Positions 17,417 through 24,829 of a stretch of DNA of 64,000 nucleotides are shown here, one piece after another (positions within the stretch are counted from its first letter, which is position 1; the number at the start of each line of letters is the position of its first letter). Origin of the DNA: MGBC163016 sp910588905 (GTDB taxonomy: Bacteria > Actinomycetota > Coriobacteriia > Coriobacteriales > Eggerthellaceae); assembly GCA_948616985.1 (NCBI GenBank), contig CAPGDO010000004.1, positions 93,500-157,499 of the forward strand. The letters are read 5' to 3'. The position numbers were made by a program, and so were the translations under genes. Under the pieces are notes generated by a model. That model was not told where the DNA came from. It did no database searches and saw only the letters and a list, made by a program, of their open reading frames with translations.

Positions 17417-18718
17417 GTGAAAGTCAAAGAGAGATCCTTCGAAGAGGACGGTTCCACGCGGGAAGTCGTGCTCACCTTGACCGCTTCGGCTGAGGAAGTG
17501 GATGCTGCAGCCAAGGCATTCTTCAAAGAGCTGAACCAGCGCGAGGTACCCGGCTTCCGCAAAGGCAAGGCCCCGAAAGAGGTGCTCGAACAAGGTGTGG
17601 GCGGCCACGAGAACGCCATGGGTGGTGTGGCCGAGAAGCTCATCAACGACAGCGCCTTCGCCGCTATCGACAGCGCGGATGTCATCTTCATCAACGAACC
17701 CCAATTCAATGTGGATACCATGCTCGAAGAGGGCAAGCCGTTCACCTTCACCGTGTCCGGTGCGGTGGCACCGGAAATGCAGCTTTCTTCCTATGATCCA
17801 GCACAGATCACGCTGCCGCCCGAGGAGGCCACCGAAGCCGATGTCCAGCAGGCTCTAGCTGACATCCAAGACTATTATCACCGGCTGGACAGGATCACCG
17901 ACGAGGACCACGTGGCTCAGATGGGTGATTACGTAGACACACGCCTGACGGTGACGAACCATGGCAAGCTGATCAACGGCATGAACAATGTCACTCGCAT
18001 GGTGGGCCTGGGGGTCGGCACCATGCCCGAGAGCTTCGATGAGAACCTCATCGGCACCAAGGTGGGAGACCTCATCGAATTCGACTTCGAAGCCAAGGAT
18101 GAGAAGGGCAGCTCTGACTTCGGTGACGGTGAGCTGCATGCTCAGGTCGAGGTCTGCGGCTTCCGGAAGATGGTCTTGCCAGAGATAGATGACGAACTGG
18201 CCGTGAAGGTGGGGTGCATGGACGTTGAGGATATGCACAAGCAGATGCGCCGCAACATCGAGATGCAGAAGGCCGAGCAGCTTCCCCACTTGAAGCTGGA
18301 CCGGGCCGTTGAGGCTGCCCTGGAGCGTCTGACGGAAGACGTGCCTACCTACTATGTGGATTTCATCCGTCAGGATGTGGGCCGGGAGTTCATGGAAAGC
18401 CTGCAAGAGCAGGGCATGGATCTGCAGCAATGGATGCTCCAGAACAGCGTTCAGGGTGAGCAGATGAAAGAGGATATCAGCCGTGAGGCCCAGCGCCGTG
18501 CTGCTATCGATCGTACCCTGGATGCCATCTTCGCCCACGAGAAGATGGAGGTCACCGACGAAGACATCGCAGCCCTCTTCGCAGATGAAGAGGATGGCGA
18601 AGCGAAGCTGGAGTCTTGGAAGGAAGCCAATCGCCTGTCGAATCTGCGCAAGATGGCTCGGCAGCGCAAGGCCACCCAATGGCTCGTGGATAACGCTCAA
18701 GTCGAGATAGAGGAATAG
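17417..18718 (+). CDS. tig: Trigger factor
   Basis: Ribosome-associated chaperone and prolyl isomerase, 433 residues, normal length. The N-terminal ribosome-binding domain carries VPGFRKGKAPKEVLEQ, matching the GFRxGKxP signature near residue 46. A central FKBP-like domain (DYVDTRLTVTN... to about residue 250) and the long helical C-terminal chaperone domain (VPTYYVDFIRQDVGREFMESL...) follow. The frame is open from 17372, but the GTG at 17417 is five bases after GGGAG and gives the standard N-terminus MKVKERSFEEDG. A TACAAT hexamer at 17378 is a possible -10. It is followed 12 bases later by slyD, so protein-folding genes are grouped here. Confidence 0.93.
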   Translation: MKVKERSFEEDGSTREVVLTLTASAEEVDAAAKAFFKELNQREVPGFRKGKAPKEVLEQGVGGHENAMGGVAEKLINDSAFAAIDSADVIFINEPQFNVDTMLEEGKPFTFTVSGAVAPEMQLSSYDPAQITLPPEEATEADVQQALADIQDYYHRLDRITDEDHVAQMGDYVDTRLTVTNHGKLINGMNNVTRMVGLGVGTMPESFDENLIGTKVGDLIEFDFEAKDEKGSSDFGDGELHAQVEVCGFRKMVLPEIDDELAVKVGCMDVEDMHKQMRRNIEMQKAEQLPHLKLDRAVEAALERLTEDVPTYYVDFIRQDVGREFMESLQEQGMDLQQWMLQNSVQGEQMKEDISREAQRRAAIDRTLDAIFAHEKMEVTDEDIAALFADEEDGEAKLESWKEANRLSNLRKMARQRKATQWLVDNAQVEIEE

Positions 18719-18730
18719 AAAGGACATCCA

Positions 18731-19249
18731 ATGGAGCTTGGATCAACAGTCACTCTCACCTATGTGGGAACCACGGATAACGGCGAAGAGTTCGGCCACG
18801 CTGACAAAGACCATCCCATGAAGTTCCAGACGGGCATGGATATGGCCATCGATGGCTTCGAGGAGGAGATCCTCAAGATGAACGAGGTGGGCGAGAAGCG
18901 CACCTTCACAGTGGATCAGTACAAGGCCTACGGCGAATATCTGGATGATTTCGTTCAGCGCATCCCCATGGAGCAGGTGCCCCGGGGCAACGTGAAGGTG
19001 GGTCAGCGCGTTTGGATGTCCTCTTCGGAGGACGGGGTGCCCATGCCCGTTACGGTGACTGCCGTTGAAGACGGTGTGGCCATATTCGACATGAACCATC
19101 CTCTGGCCGGGAAGGATCTCACCTTCGAAGTGGAGATCCTGGAGATAGAGGAGCCGCCGGAGAACTTCGTTTCTGCCGCCGAGAAGGCGCGGCACATGAA
19201 GGAGCAGCAGAAGCTCCTCGGTGGGGACCAAGCAGACGACTTCAGATAA
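18731..19249 (+). CDS. slyD: SlyD-type FKBP peptidyl-prolyl isomerase
   Basis: A 172-residue FKBP-type isomerase with the inserted chaperone flap of the SlyD class. Visible are VTLTYVGTTDNGEEFGHA at the N-terminus, the GFEEEILKMNEVGEKRTFTV FKBP core, the IF-domain stretch (YGEYLDDFVQRIPMEQVP...), and FDMNHPLAGKDLTFEVEILE at the return to the FKBP fold. The C-terminal tail is short and lacks the His/Cys-rich nickel-binding segment of E. coli SlyD, so a role in metal delivery is less likely. It probably shares a transcript with trigger factor; a terminator follows at once. Confidence 0.92.
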   Translation: MELGSTVTLTYVGTTDNGEEFGHADKDHPMKFQTGMDMAIDGFEEEILKMNEVGEKRTFTVDQYKAYGEYLDDFVQRIPMEQVPRGNVKVGQRVWMSSSEDGVPMPVTVTAVEDGVAIFDMNHPLAGKDLTFEVEILEIEEPPENFVSAAEKARHMKEQQKLLGGDQADDFR

Positions 19250-19253
19250 GAGA

Positions 19254-19277
19254 AAGGGCCGCGAAAGCGGCCCTTTT
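19254..19277 (+). terminator. Intrinsic terminator after slyD
   Basis: AAGGGCCGC GAAA GCGGCCCTT is a nine-pair stem with a GAAA tetraloop and ends in a T-run. It lies between convergent genes and may serve both. Confidence 0.85.
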
Positions 19278-19299
19278 CATAGGATCAGGGGAGGTTGTC

Positions 19300-20076
19300 C
19301 TAGAGGGCGATGAAGTTATCCGGGAATTGGTTGGCGGCGTTGGTCACCTCTTGGCTGGTATCACCGTAGCGCACCCACTCGGGGTCGGTCTCGTTCCGCT
19401 TGATCATGGCATTCTGCATGACCTCTTTGAGCGCCTTGGTCTTGAGGGCGTATTCCTCCATTTGGGGAAGACGACCGTCCAATTCGATCTGGCGACGCTT
19501 CTCAGCCTTGTCCTGGATGTTCTCGCCAGGGATGACGGCGTAGAAGTCTTCCGGTTCCAGCGTGTAAGCAGCGTGGCTTGCCCAGGCATCCAGCGCTGAG
19601 TCTTCCTTCAGGCTTTGGATGGCGCGGGTCTCGGTGTTCTGATAGAGCTGATCCAGGGACATGTTGTGCTGCTTGCAGAAATCCTGCATGGACATGCCAG
19701 AGCGATTGACCATGTCCTCCAGGCGCATGTTGGCGGCGTAGATGGATTCTTCCACCAAGTCAGCCGGAAGCTCCTCCACCAGGCGCGTGGCCAGTTCGGC
19801 GCAGATGTAATCCTGGTCAGAGAGCTCCTGGGCTTCGCGATTGTCCTTGTACATGTTGTAACGGATGAAGATCAGCAGCTCTTCCACGGAGTTGAAGTCA
19901 TCGGTGTTGCTGGCCACCCAGGCATCAGTGAGCTTGGCTTGCTGGCCCGGCTTCGCACAGTGGAGCTCCAACCAACGCAGGGCCTGCTGCTGGATGAGCT
20001 CTTCGGGAATGCGCACCTCAGGGCACACAGCATAGACGGGATCATAGGAAGTGAGGGTGTACTTCTGCTTTGGCAT
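19300..20076 (-). CDS. Stand-alone relative of the trigger factor C-terminal chaperone domain
   Basis: A 258-residue cytoplasmic protein, MPKQKYTLTSYDPVYAV... The central part (LPADLVEESIYAANMRLEDM, GMSMQDFCKQHNMSLDQLY, LKEDSALDAWASHAAYTLEPEDFYAV) follows the helical order of the trigger factor C-terminal (SurA-like) domain. The neighbouring tig product offers the parallel VPTYYVDFIRQDV..., GMDLQQWM..., RRAAIDRTLDAIFAHEKMEVTDEDI. It lacks the ribosome-binding GFRxGKxP motif and the FKBP domain. It is therefore probably a chaperone paralog that acts off the ribosome. The ATG at 20076 has AAGG a few bases upstream. It converges with slyD. The assignment rests on pattern similarity judged by eye. 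Confidence 0.65.
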   Translation of the reverse strand: MPKQKYTLTSYDPVYAVCPEVRIPEELIQQQALRWLELHCAKPGQQAKLTDAWVASNTDDFNSVEELLIFIRYNMYKDNREAQELSDQDYICAELATRLVEELPADLVEESIYAANMRLEDMVNRSGMSMQDFCKQHNMSLDQLYQNTETRAIQSLKEDSALDAWASHAAYTLEPEDFYAVIPGENIQDKAEKRRQIELDGRLPQMEEYALKTKALKEVMQNAMIKRNETDPEWVRYGDTSQEVTNAANQFPDNFIAL

Positions 20077-20237
20077 GATGGCCTTTCACTCGGCTGTTTC
20101 GTGTTCGCTCATTGTACATGAGGGGGACAGCTGAATGGTTGGTCGGTCCGGGTAGAACTGAAGTTCTGCACTACGGAGAGCCGTGGGCGCGGATTCACGG
20201 TATCATGTTCCCAGCCCATCAAAACGTGAGGAGCTTC

Positions 20238-20891
20238 ATGAAGTTCAACAAGGTCTATCTGCAGCGGGATGCCATCGCACGCCACGAAGACTTCGATACC
20301 TGGTATGAGGATGGAGACCTGTTCTACCGCTTCGAGAATAAGAAGGGGTGGACGGCGGAGAAGCAGAACATCTCCGTTATCGGGCGCATGGGCGGTGAGA
20401 ATGCGGCCATTCGGCCGGACAATCGGTGCCTCAACTACTATCTACGCTTCGAGCGCTATGAATACATCCTGCATCCTTACGTCATCAACAAGCATTACTA
20501 CATCGAAGGGATGCTGTGGGATCTGTATGGGTCGTTCTCCAACCCGCCCTTCGATTTCGTGACCGAGACGCGCACGTCCTACAATAAGAAGGATGTGCAC
20601 GTGAAGACGCGCCTGTTCCGGGACAAGGGCGAGTGCTTCGAGATCCATGTGCCTGATCTGACGAAGCTCCGGGTTGCGGTCATCGCCCTTGTGGCCATCG
20701 GCATCAAAGAGGAATGGAAGGGCCTTTCCGAAGGAGAGGACGTGCGCGGCAACACCTGGGTCCAGCGCTTGAAGGATCGCGTGTTCGAGAACAAGGGCCT
20801 CACCTACGAGCAGATCCAGGCACTGGAGCGGGAGGGCTCCCCTCTCGTAGAAGTGGTCAAACCCCAAGGCCGCCCCATAGACAACATCTAG
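20238..20891 (+). CDS. Hypothetical cytoplasmic protein
   Basis: A 217-residue protein beginning MKFNKVYLQRDAIARHEDF. It has alternating hydrophobic and charged strands (YYLRFERYEYILHPYVINK, YYIEGMLWDLYGSF), suggesting a beta-rich fold of the LURP/tubby type, but this is only an impression. No signal peptide, membrane segment or catalytic motif was found. The ATG at 20238 is preceded by GTGAGGAG, and a TATCAT -10-like hexamer lies at about 20199; an in-frame upstream start at 20112 would cover that promoter and is rejected. It is followed 52 bases later by a cell-wall protein gene in the same direction. Confidence 0.65.
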   Translation: MKFNKVYLQRDAIARHEDFDTWYEDGDLFYRFENKKGWTAEKQNISVIGRMGGENAAIRPDNRCLNYYLRFERYEYILHPYVINKHYYIEGMLWDLYGSFSNPPFDFVTETRTSYNKKDVHVKTRLFRDKGECFEIHVPDLTKLRVAVIALVAIGIKEEWKGLSEGEDVRGNTWVQRLKDRVFENKGLTYEQIQALEREGSPLVEVVKPQGRPIDNI

Positions 20892-20943
20892 GGCATAGAT
20901 GCAGCTGGATCTGCAACGGATCGCCGGGGCTTGGGAAGAGCGC

Positions 20944-21966
20944 ATGGCGAAGGGCCTCTTGGCAGGCATCATCTCCCTGATGCTCGGTCTGTTCCCTTGC
21001 GCAGCTTTCGCAGAGACTCAGGATATCTACGCAGAAGCGGACGGTCTGCAGAAAGCGGTGGAATCCACGGCGGCGGAATACAACCAGGCTACTGAGCGGG
21101 TAGAGGAGATAGCCCGCCAGATCCAAGAGAACGAGGCGCAGATCCAGGAACTGGATGGTCGCATCCCTGCTTACCGGGAAGCGTGCAGTACCAGCATGGT
21201 CAGCCTGTATAAGATGCATCGGGATGATGCGGGGATATTATCGGTGATCCTCTCATCCCAGGATTTCCCCACCTTCCTCAGCACCTTCGATTACTTCAAT
21301 CGCGTTCAAGAGACGGCCAACGCCAAGCTGGAGCGCCTCTCTCAGATGCTTCAGGAGCGCACGCAGGCTCAAGAGGCCTTGGAAGAGGCGCGCGTGGATG
21401 CCGAACAGGAGCAGGTGGCCGCTGAGCGGGCAGCGCTTTTGGCAGCAGCGCAACGGGAAGCGGCTCAGAAGGCCGCCGAGGAGCAAGCCCAGCAGGAGGC
21501 TCGGGAGCGCGCGGCGGCTGAGCAAGCCCAGGGAACCACGGAGGAGCCGTCTGAGGAGGTCTCTGGGGATGCTCCTTCCATAGGCGATGCGGACTGGTCT
21601 GGCGACAAGGCCTCATTCGTGCGAAATTGGGCGGGTCGTCTGGATGCTTACCTGGCAGGAACGCCCCTAGCTGGGCAAGGGAAGACGTTCGCTTCGGCGG
21701 CCTGGGATGCGGGCATAGATCCACGGTTCTCGGCAGCCATCTCAGAGGTCGAGAGCAGTAGAGGAGCTGCCTGCTTCAGGCCCTATAACGCTTGGGGCTG
21801 GGGTTCCGTCTCTTGGGGTAGTTGGGAAGAGGCCATTCCCGCTCACGCTTCTGGGTTGGCTCGCGGCTATGGGTACACGGTATCCGAGGCGGCGGCCCAG
21901 AAGTATTGTCCGGGGAACTGGGAGCATTGGTACAACCGTGTCTCAGAGGAGATGGGGCGGATCTAG
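20944..21966 (+). CDS. Secreted coiled-coil cell-wall protein with lysozyme-like C-terminal domain
   Basis: A 340-residue exported protein. The first 24 residues are a signal peptide (MAKGLLAGIISLMLGLFPCA, cut after AFA). Residues about 25-210 form a long coiled coil of the PcsB/CwlO type, beginning with the heptads DIYAEADGLQKAVESTAAEY and ending in an Ala/Glu/Gln-rich stretch. An acidic linker leads to a C-terminal domain with SAAISEVESSRGAACFRPYNAWGWG and HASGLARGYGYTVSEAAAQKY, a plan resembling lysozyme-like glucosaminidase or transglycosylase folds with Glu as catalyst. It probably acts in peptidoglycan remodelling. The ATG at 20944 fits the signal peptide; a start at 20899 would add 15 residues before it. 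Confidence 0.75.
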   Translation: MAKGLLAGIISLMLGLFPCAAFAETQDIYAEADGLQKAVESTAAEYNQATERVEEIARQIQENEAQIQELDGRIPAYREACSTSMVSLYKMHRDDAGILSVILSSQDFPTFLSTFDYFNRVQETANAKLERLSQMLQERTQAQEALEEARVDAEQEQVAAERAALLAAAQREAAQKAAEEQAQQEARERAAAEQAQGTTEEPSEEVSGDAPSIGDADWSGDKASFVRNWAGRLDAYLAGTPLAGQGKTFASAAWDAGIDPRFSAAISEVESSRGAACFRPYNAWGWGSVSWGSWEEAIPAHASGLARGYGYTVSEAAAQKYCPGNWEHWYNRVSEEMGRI

Positions 21967-21994
21967 GCGTCCTTACCATCTTGACCCTCTCCTG

Positions 21995-22093
21995 ATGGAA
22001 GATGGCCTGATGGCGGCCATCGTCATCGGTGCGCGAGCTGATGACGAAGTCTATCGGGAAGCCGAGAAGCGTCGCCGCAGGCACGGTCTGTAG
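21995..22093 (+). CDS. Possible 32-residue small protein
   Basis: A short frame (MEDGLMAAIVIGARADDEVY...) downstream of the cell-wall gene, ending in a Lys/Arg cluster. No clear ribosome-binding site is seen and no family is recognised. It is listed only because it fills the gap before the convergent regulator gene. Confidence 0.2.
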   Translation: MEDGLMAAIVIGARADDEVYREAEKRRRRHGL

Positions 22094-22101
22094 GCAAAGC
22101 G

Positions 22102-22983
22102 CTACAGGTCTGATTCGATCAGCTTGGTGAAGACCTCTACGATCTGGTTCAGGTTATCCGGGTTGGAGGTCATGACGCTGGATACCCGATAGGCATCCGC
22201 TAGGGCTAGGGTGCGGATGTTCTCCGAGCGCGTGAGGCTGTGACTGGCGGGGACTACCGTAGCTGCCATGCCCAGCTCTATCTTCACGGCTGCGGTATCC
22301 ATATCCCTCACTGGGGAGATATCCGGATAGAACCCTTGATTGCGGCAATACTCCGCCCACCTACGCACGCGGGGTGCGTCATCCGGGGCTGCAAAGAGAT
22401 ACCGGAGCTTTGAGAGTTCCTTGGCGGTGGGCTCTTCGCTCAGTCGGGCCGTGGCCGCCACGCACAGGACGACAGGTTCTGAGGCTAGAACGGTCACGGT
22501 CTCCGCGTCTTCCTTGGATGCAGCATCCTCTTCCAGCTGATAGCCGAGGACGAAATCAAGCCTTCCGTTCGCCAGGGACTCCCTCAGGGACCCGTCGTCC
22601 ATGCTGGTGGCGGTGATGCTCAGGAAGGGCATGCTGTGCTTGCAATAGTCAACGGCAGAGATGATGATGTCCGGCAGCGTGAAGCCCGCCTGCACGCCCA
22701 GGGCAAGCCGCCCCCGCATGCCCTCTTTCACCTCCTGGACCAGGTCAATGGTCTTATTGAGGTCTTCCTGGAGACGGGGCAGGTTGGTAGCCAGCACGGC
22801 TCCGGCGGGAGTGAGCTTGACGTTGTGATGATCGCGCAGGAAGAGCACTGCTCCCAGCTCCTCTTCCAGGGTGGAGATGGCCTTCGACAGCGTTGATTGG
22901 CTGACGAAGAGGGCCTCAGCAGCCTTCGAGAAATTGAGGGTGCGGGCCACTTCCAGGAAGTATTGGAGCTGTCGGAAGGTCAT
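22102..22983 (-). CDS. LysR-family transcriptional regulator
   Basis: A 293-residue LysR protein. The N-terminal winged helix-turn-helix is clear: MTFRQLQYFLEVARTLNFSK, then AAEALFVSQSTLSKAISTLEEELGAVLF, followed by the linker helix and a periplasmic-binding-like effector domain (LALGVQAGFTLPDIIISAV...). The start at 22983 is fixed by a perfect AAGGAGG site; an in-frame extension to 23301 lies upstream of it and would erase the operator region. It is divergent from the corrinoid methyltransferase gene, so it most likely controls those genes in response to a methylated substrate. The shared 302-base region contains a T-N11-A palindrome. Confidence 0.92.
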   Translation of the reverse strand: MTFRQLQYFLEVARTLNFSKAAEALFVSQSTLSKAISTLEEELGAVLFLRDHHNVKLTPAGAVLATNLPRLQEDLNKTIDLVQEVKEGMRGRLALGVQAGFTLPDIIISAVDYCKHSMPFLSITATSMDDGSLRESLANGRLDFVLGYQLEEDAASKEDAETVTVLASEPVVLCVAATARLSEEPTAKELSKLRYLFAAPDDAPRVRRWAEYCRNQGFYPDISPVRDMDTAAVKIELGMAATVVPASHSLTRSENIRTLALADAYRVSSVMTSNPDNLNQIVEVFTKLIESDL

Positions 22984-23285
22984 GATCCTCCTTGAAGGAT
23001 GACGAACTGGTTCGCGCACCCGATCGGCGGGCAGCGGATAGAGGGCCATGATGGCAGAAGGGCCGTTATGAATCAAATTCATGACCCGTTCGATTATCGG
23101 TATTTCCATTCTCCTCGGGTGGCGGATAGAGTCGAAGTGGCCTTCGCGAGGGTCCCCCTGAAACCTTCCAAGGCTGTATCCAATGCCGCCTTGCCGTCTC
23201 CCCCGATCGTGCAGGGCGGCAGATGTTCGTTCGAAATAGGTGCCAGTCTTGATGCAAGCTGGATGAGGCGAAAGGAAGCAGTCAG
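22984..23285. other. Divergent control region between the LysR gene and the corrinoid methyltransferase gene
   Basis: These 302 bases hold no convincing gene. Besides the palindrome at 23066-23084 I see no clear -35/-10 pair in either direction. The length allows two promoters and more than one regulator site. Confidence 0.5.
23066..23084. promoter_or_regulatory. LysR-type operator palindrome (T-N11-A)
   Basis: ATGAAT CAA ATTCAT (23068-23082) is a perfect dyad with an outer T-N11-A, and the flanking GT/AC bases extend it. It lies 83 bases upstream of the LysR start and about 200 upstream of the methyltransferase start, the usual place for an autoregulatory LysR site. Confidence 0.55.
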
Positions 23286-24290
23286 ATGGATATGAATGCA
23301 TGGGTTTCTGAGACGATCGCAGCGGAGAAGAAGCAAGCTCTTCCGGTCCTCTCCTTTCCGGCCATCCAGAAGATGGGCATCACCGTGAAAGAGCTCATCG
23401 ATTCAACGGATAAGCAGGCAGAGGCCATGAAGGTCATCGCTGACGCATTCCCTACAGCCGCATCCGTTTCCTTCATGGACCTCTCCGTGGAGGCAGAGGC
23501 ATTCGGTAGCCAGATCGTGGTATCCGATGAAGAGGTGCCAACGGTGGTGGGGTCCATCGTTGATGAGGATTCTGACCCTGACGACCTGGTGGTGCCTGCC
23601 GTAGGGGCAGGGCGCACGAGCCTTTATATAGAAGCCATCGGCAAGGTGATGGATGAGGTCACAGACCGGCCGGTGTTCGCGGGCATGATCGGTCCGTTCT
23701 CCTTGGCGGGGCGCTTGATGGATGTGAACGAGGTCATGATCCTCTGCTACGAGGAGCCGGAATTGGTGAAAGCAGTGCTGGCGAAGTGCACGGAATTCCT
23801 CACAGCCTATGCCGAAGCGTACAAAGTAGCGGGGGCGAACGGTGTGGTGATAGCGGAGCCGCTGGCAGGATTGCTGCCTCCGGATCTGCTGGGTGAATTC
23901 TCCACGCCCTATGTGCGTCAGATCGTTGACGCTGTGCAAAGCAGCGACTTCTTGGTGATCTATCATAACTGCGGATCATCGGTGGTGAAGGCAGCCGATG
24001 CTGTGATAGCTACGGGTGCGAAAGCGTTCCACTTCGGCAATGCCATCCAGATGGAAGACATCCTGCCGCTCATGCCGAAGGATGTCATCGTCATGGGCAA
24101 TGTGGACCCTGCGGGTGAGATCCGCCTGGGCACGCCGGGGTCCGTGCGTGCGAAGACCCTGGCAGTGTTGGAAGCCTGTAGCGCCTACCCGAACTTCGTG
24201 ATATCCACGGGCTGCGATGTGCCACCCATGGCTCCCTATGAGAACATCCAGGCGTTCTTTGACGCAGTGGACGAGTTCTACGGAAGATAG
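23286..24290 (+). CDS. MtaA/MtbA-type corrinoid methyltransferase (UroD family)
   Basis: A 334-residue member of the uroporphyrinogen decarboxylase-like methyltransferases. These take a methyl group from a methyl-corrinoid protein and pass it to a thiol or tetrahydrofolate acceptor. The zinc site of the methyltransferase branch is present: His227 and Cys229 in VIYHNCGSS and Cys310 in STGCDVPPMAPYEN. The Arg-rich substrate pocket of true UroD is not evident. AAAGGAAG precedes the ATG at 23286. Downstream lie a DUF2284 gene and a reductive activator of corrinoid proteins, supporting a role in corrinoid-dependent demethylation. No corrinoid-binding protein or first methyltransferase is encoded in this window, so those partners must be elsewhere. 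Confidence 0.85.
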   Translation: MDMNAWVSETIAAEKKQALPVLSFPAIQKMGITVKELIDSTDKQAEAMKVIADAFPTAASVSFMDLSVEAEAFGSQIVVSDEEVPTVVGSIVDEDSDPDDLVVPAVGAGRTSLYIEAIGKVMDEVTDRPVFAGMIGPFSLAGRLMDVNEVMILCYEEPELVKAVLAKCTEFLTAYAEAYKVAGANGVVIAEPLAGLLPPDLLGEFSTPYVRQIVDAVQSSDFLVIYHNCGSSVVKAADAVIATGAKAFHFGNAIQMEDILPLMPKDVIVMGNVDPAGEIRLGTPGSVRAKTLAVLEACSAYPNFVISTGCDVPPMAPYENIQAFFDAVDEFYGR

Positions 24291-24295
24291 GACCG

Positions 24296-24829
24296 TTGGA
24301 CATCCAAGAAGCCATAGAGGCATGCGGATTCGAATGCGTGGGCACCTGCAGCGCCTCTGAGCTGCGCACGCTTGAAGCGGTGCGGGAGATGTGCGCCTCA
24401 GGGCGCTGTCAGGCCTATGGCACGAACTGGGCCTGCCCGCCCCATTGCGGTTCGCTGGAGGACTTCCAGGAGGCTTTTGGAGAACGATCCCAGTGCTGGG
24501 TGCTTCAAACGGTCATGGAGCTGGAAGACGAATTCGATGGCGAGACCATGATGGAGGCCGCTCAGGTTCATCAGGCGCGTATCCACAAGCTCTCTCAGTT
24601 GGTGTCAGGGATGCCTGGGAACAGCCCCGATGCCATCCTCCTCACTGCGGGCGCGTGCACTATCTGCCCCCGATGCACCTGCCCTGAGGAGCCTTGCCGC
24701 TTTCCGGAGAAGAAGCTCGTATCCATGGAATCGGCGGGGCTCATGGTGAACGACGTATGCGTGAGCGCAGGCATTCCCTACAACCATGGGAAGGGTAGGA
24801 TCGCCTACACGGGGTGCGTGGTCCTATGA
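24296..24829 (+). CDS. DUF2284 cysteine-rich metal-binding protein
   Basis: A 177-residue protein with conserved cysteine groups: MCASGRCQAYGTNWACPPHCG (starting near residue 31) and ACTICPRCTCPEEPCRFPEK (starting near residue 118). This is the DUF2284 pattern, a predicted Fe-S or other metal-binding family that often lies beside corrinoid methyltransferase genes. The start is a TTG five bases after the previous stop codon, with AGGA upstream. The stop overlaps the start of the next gene (ATGA), showing translational coupling. The biochemical role is unknown; assistance in corrinoid activation is a reasonable guess from context. Confidence 0.82.
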   Translation: MDIQEAIEACGFECVGTCSASELRTLEAVREMCASGRCQAYGTNWACPPHCGSLEDFQEAFGERSQCWVLQTVMELEDEFDGETMMEAAQVHQARIHKLSQLVSGMPGNSPDAILLTAGACTICPRCTCPEEPCRFPEKKLVSMESAGLMVNDVCVSAGIPYNHGKGRIAYTGCVVL

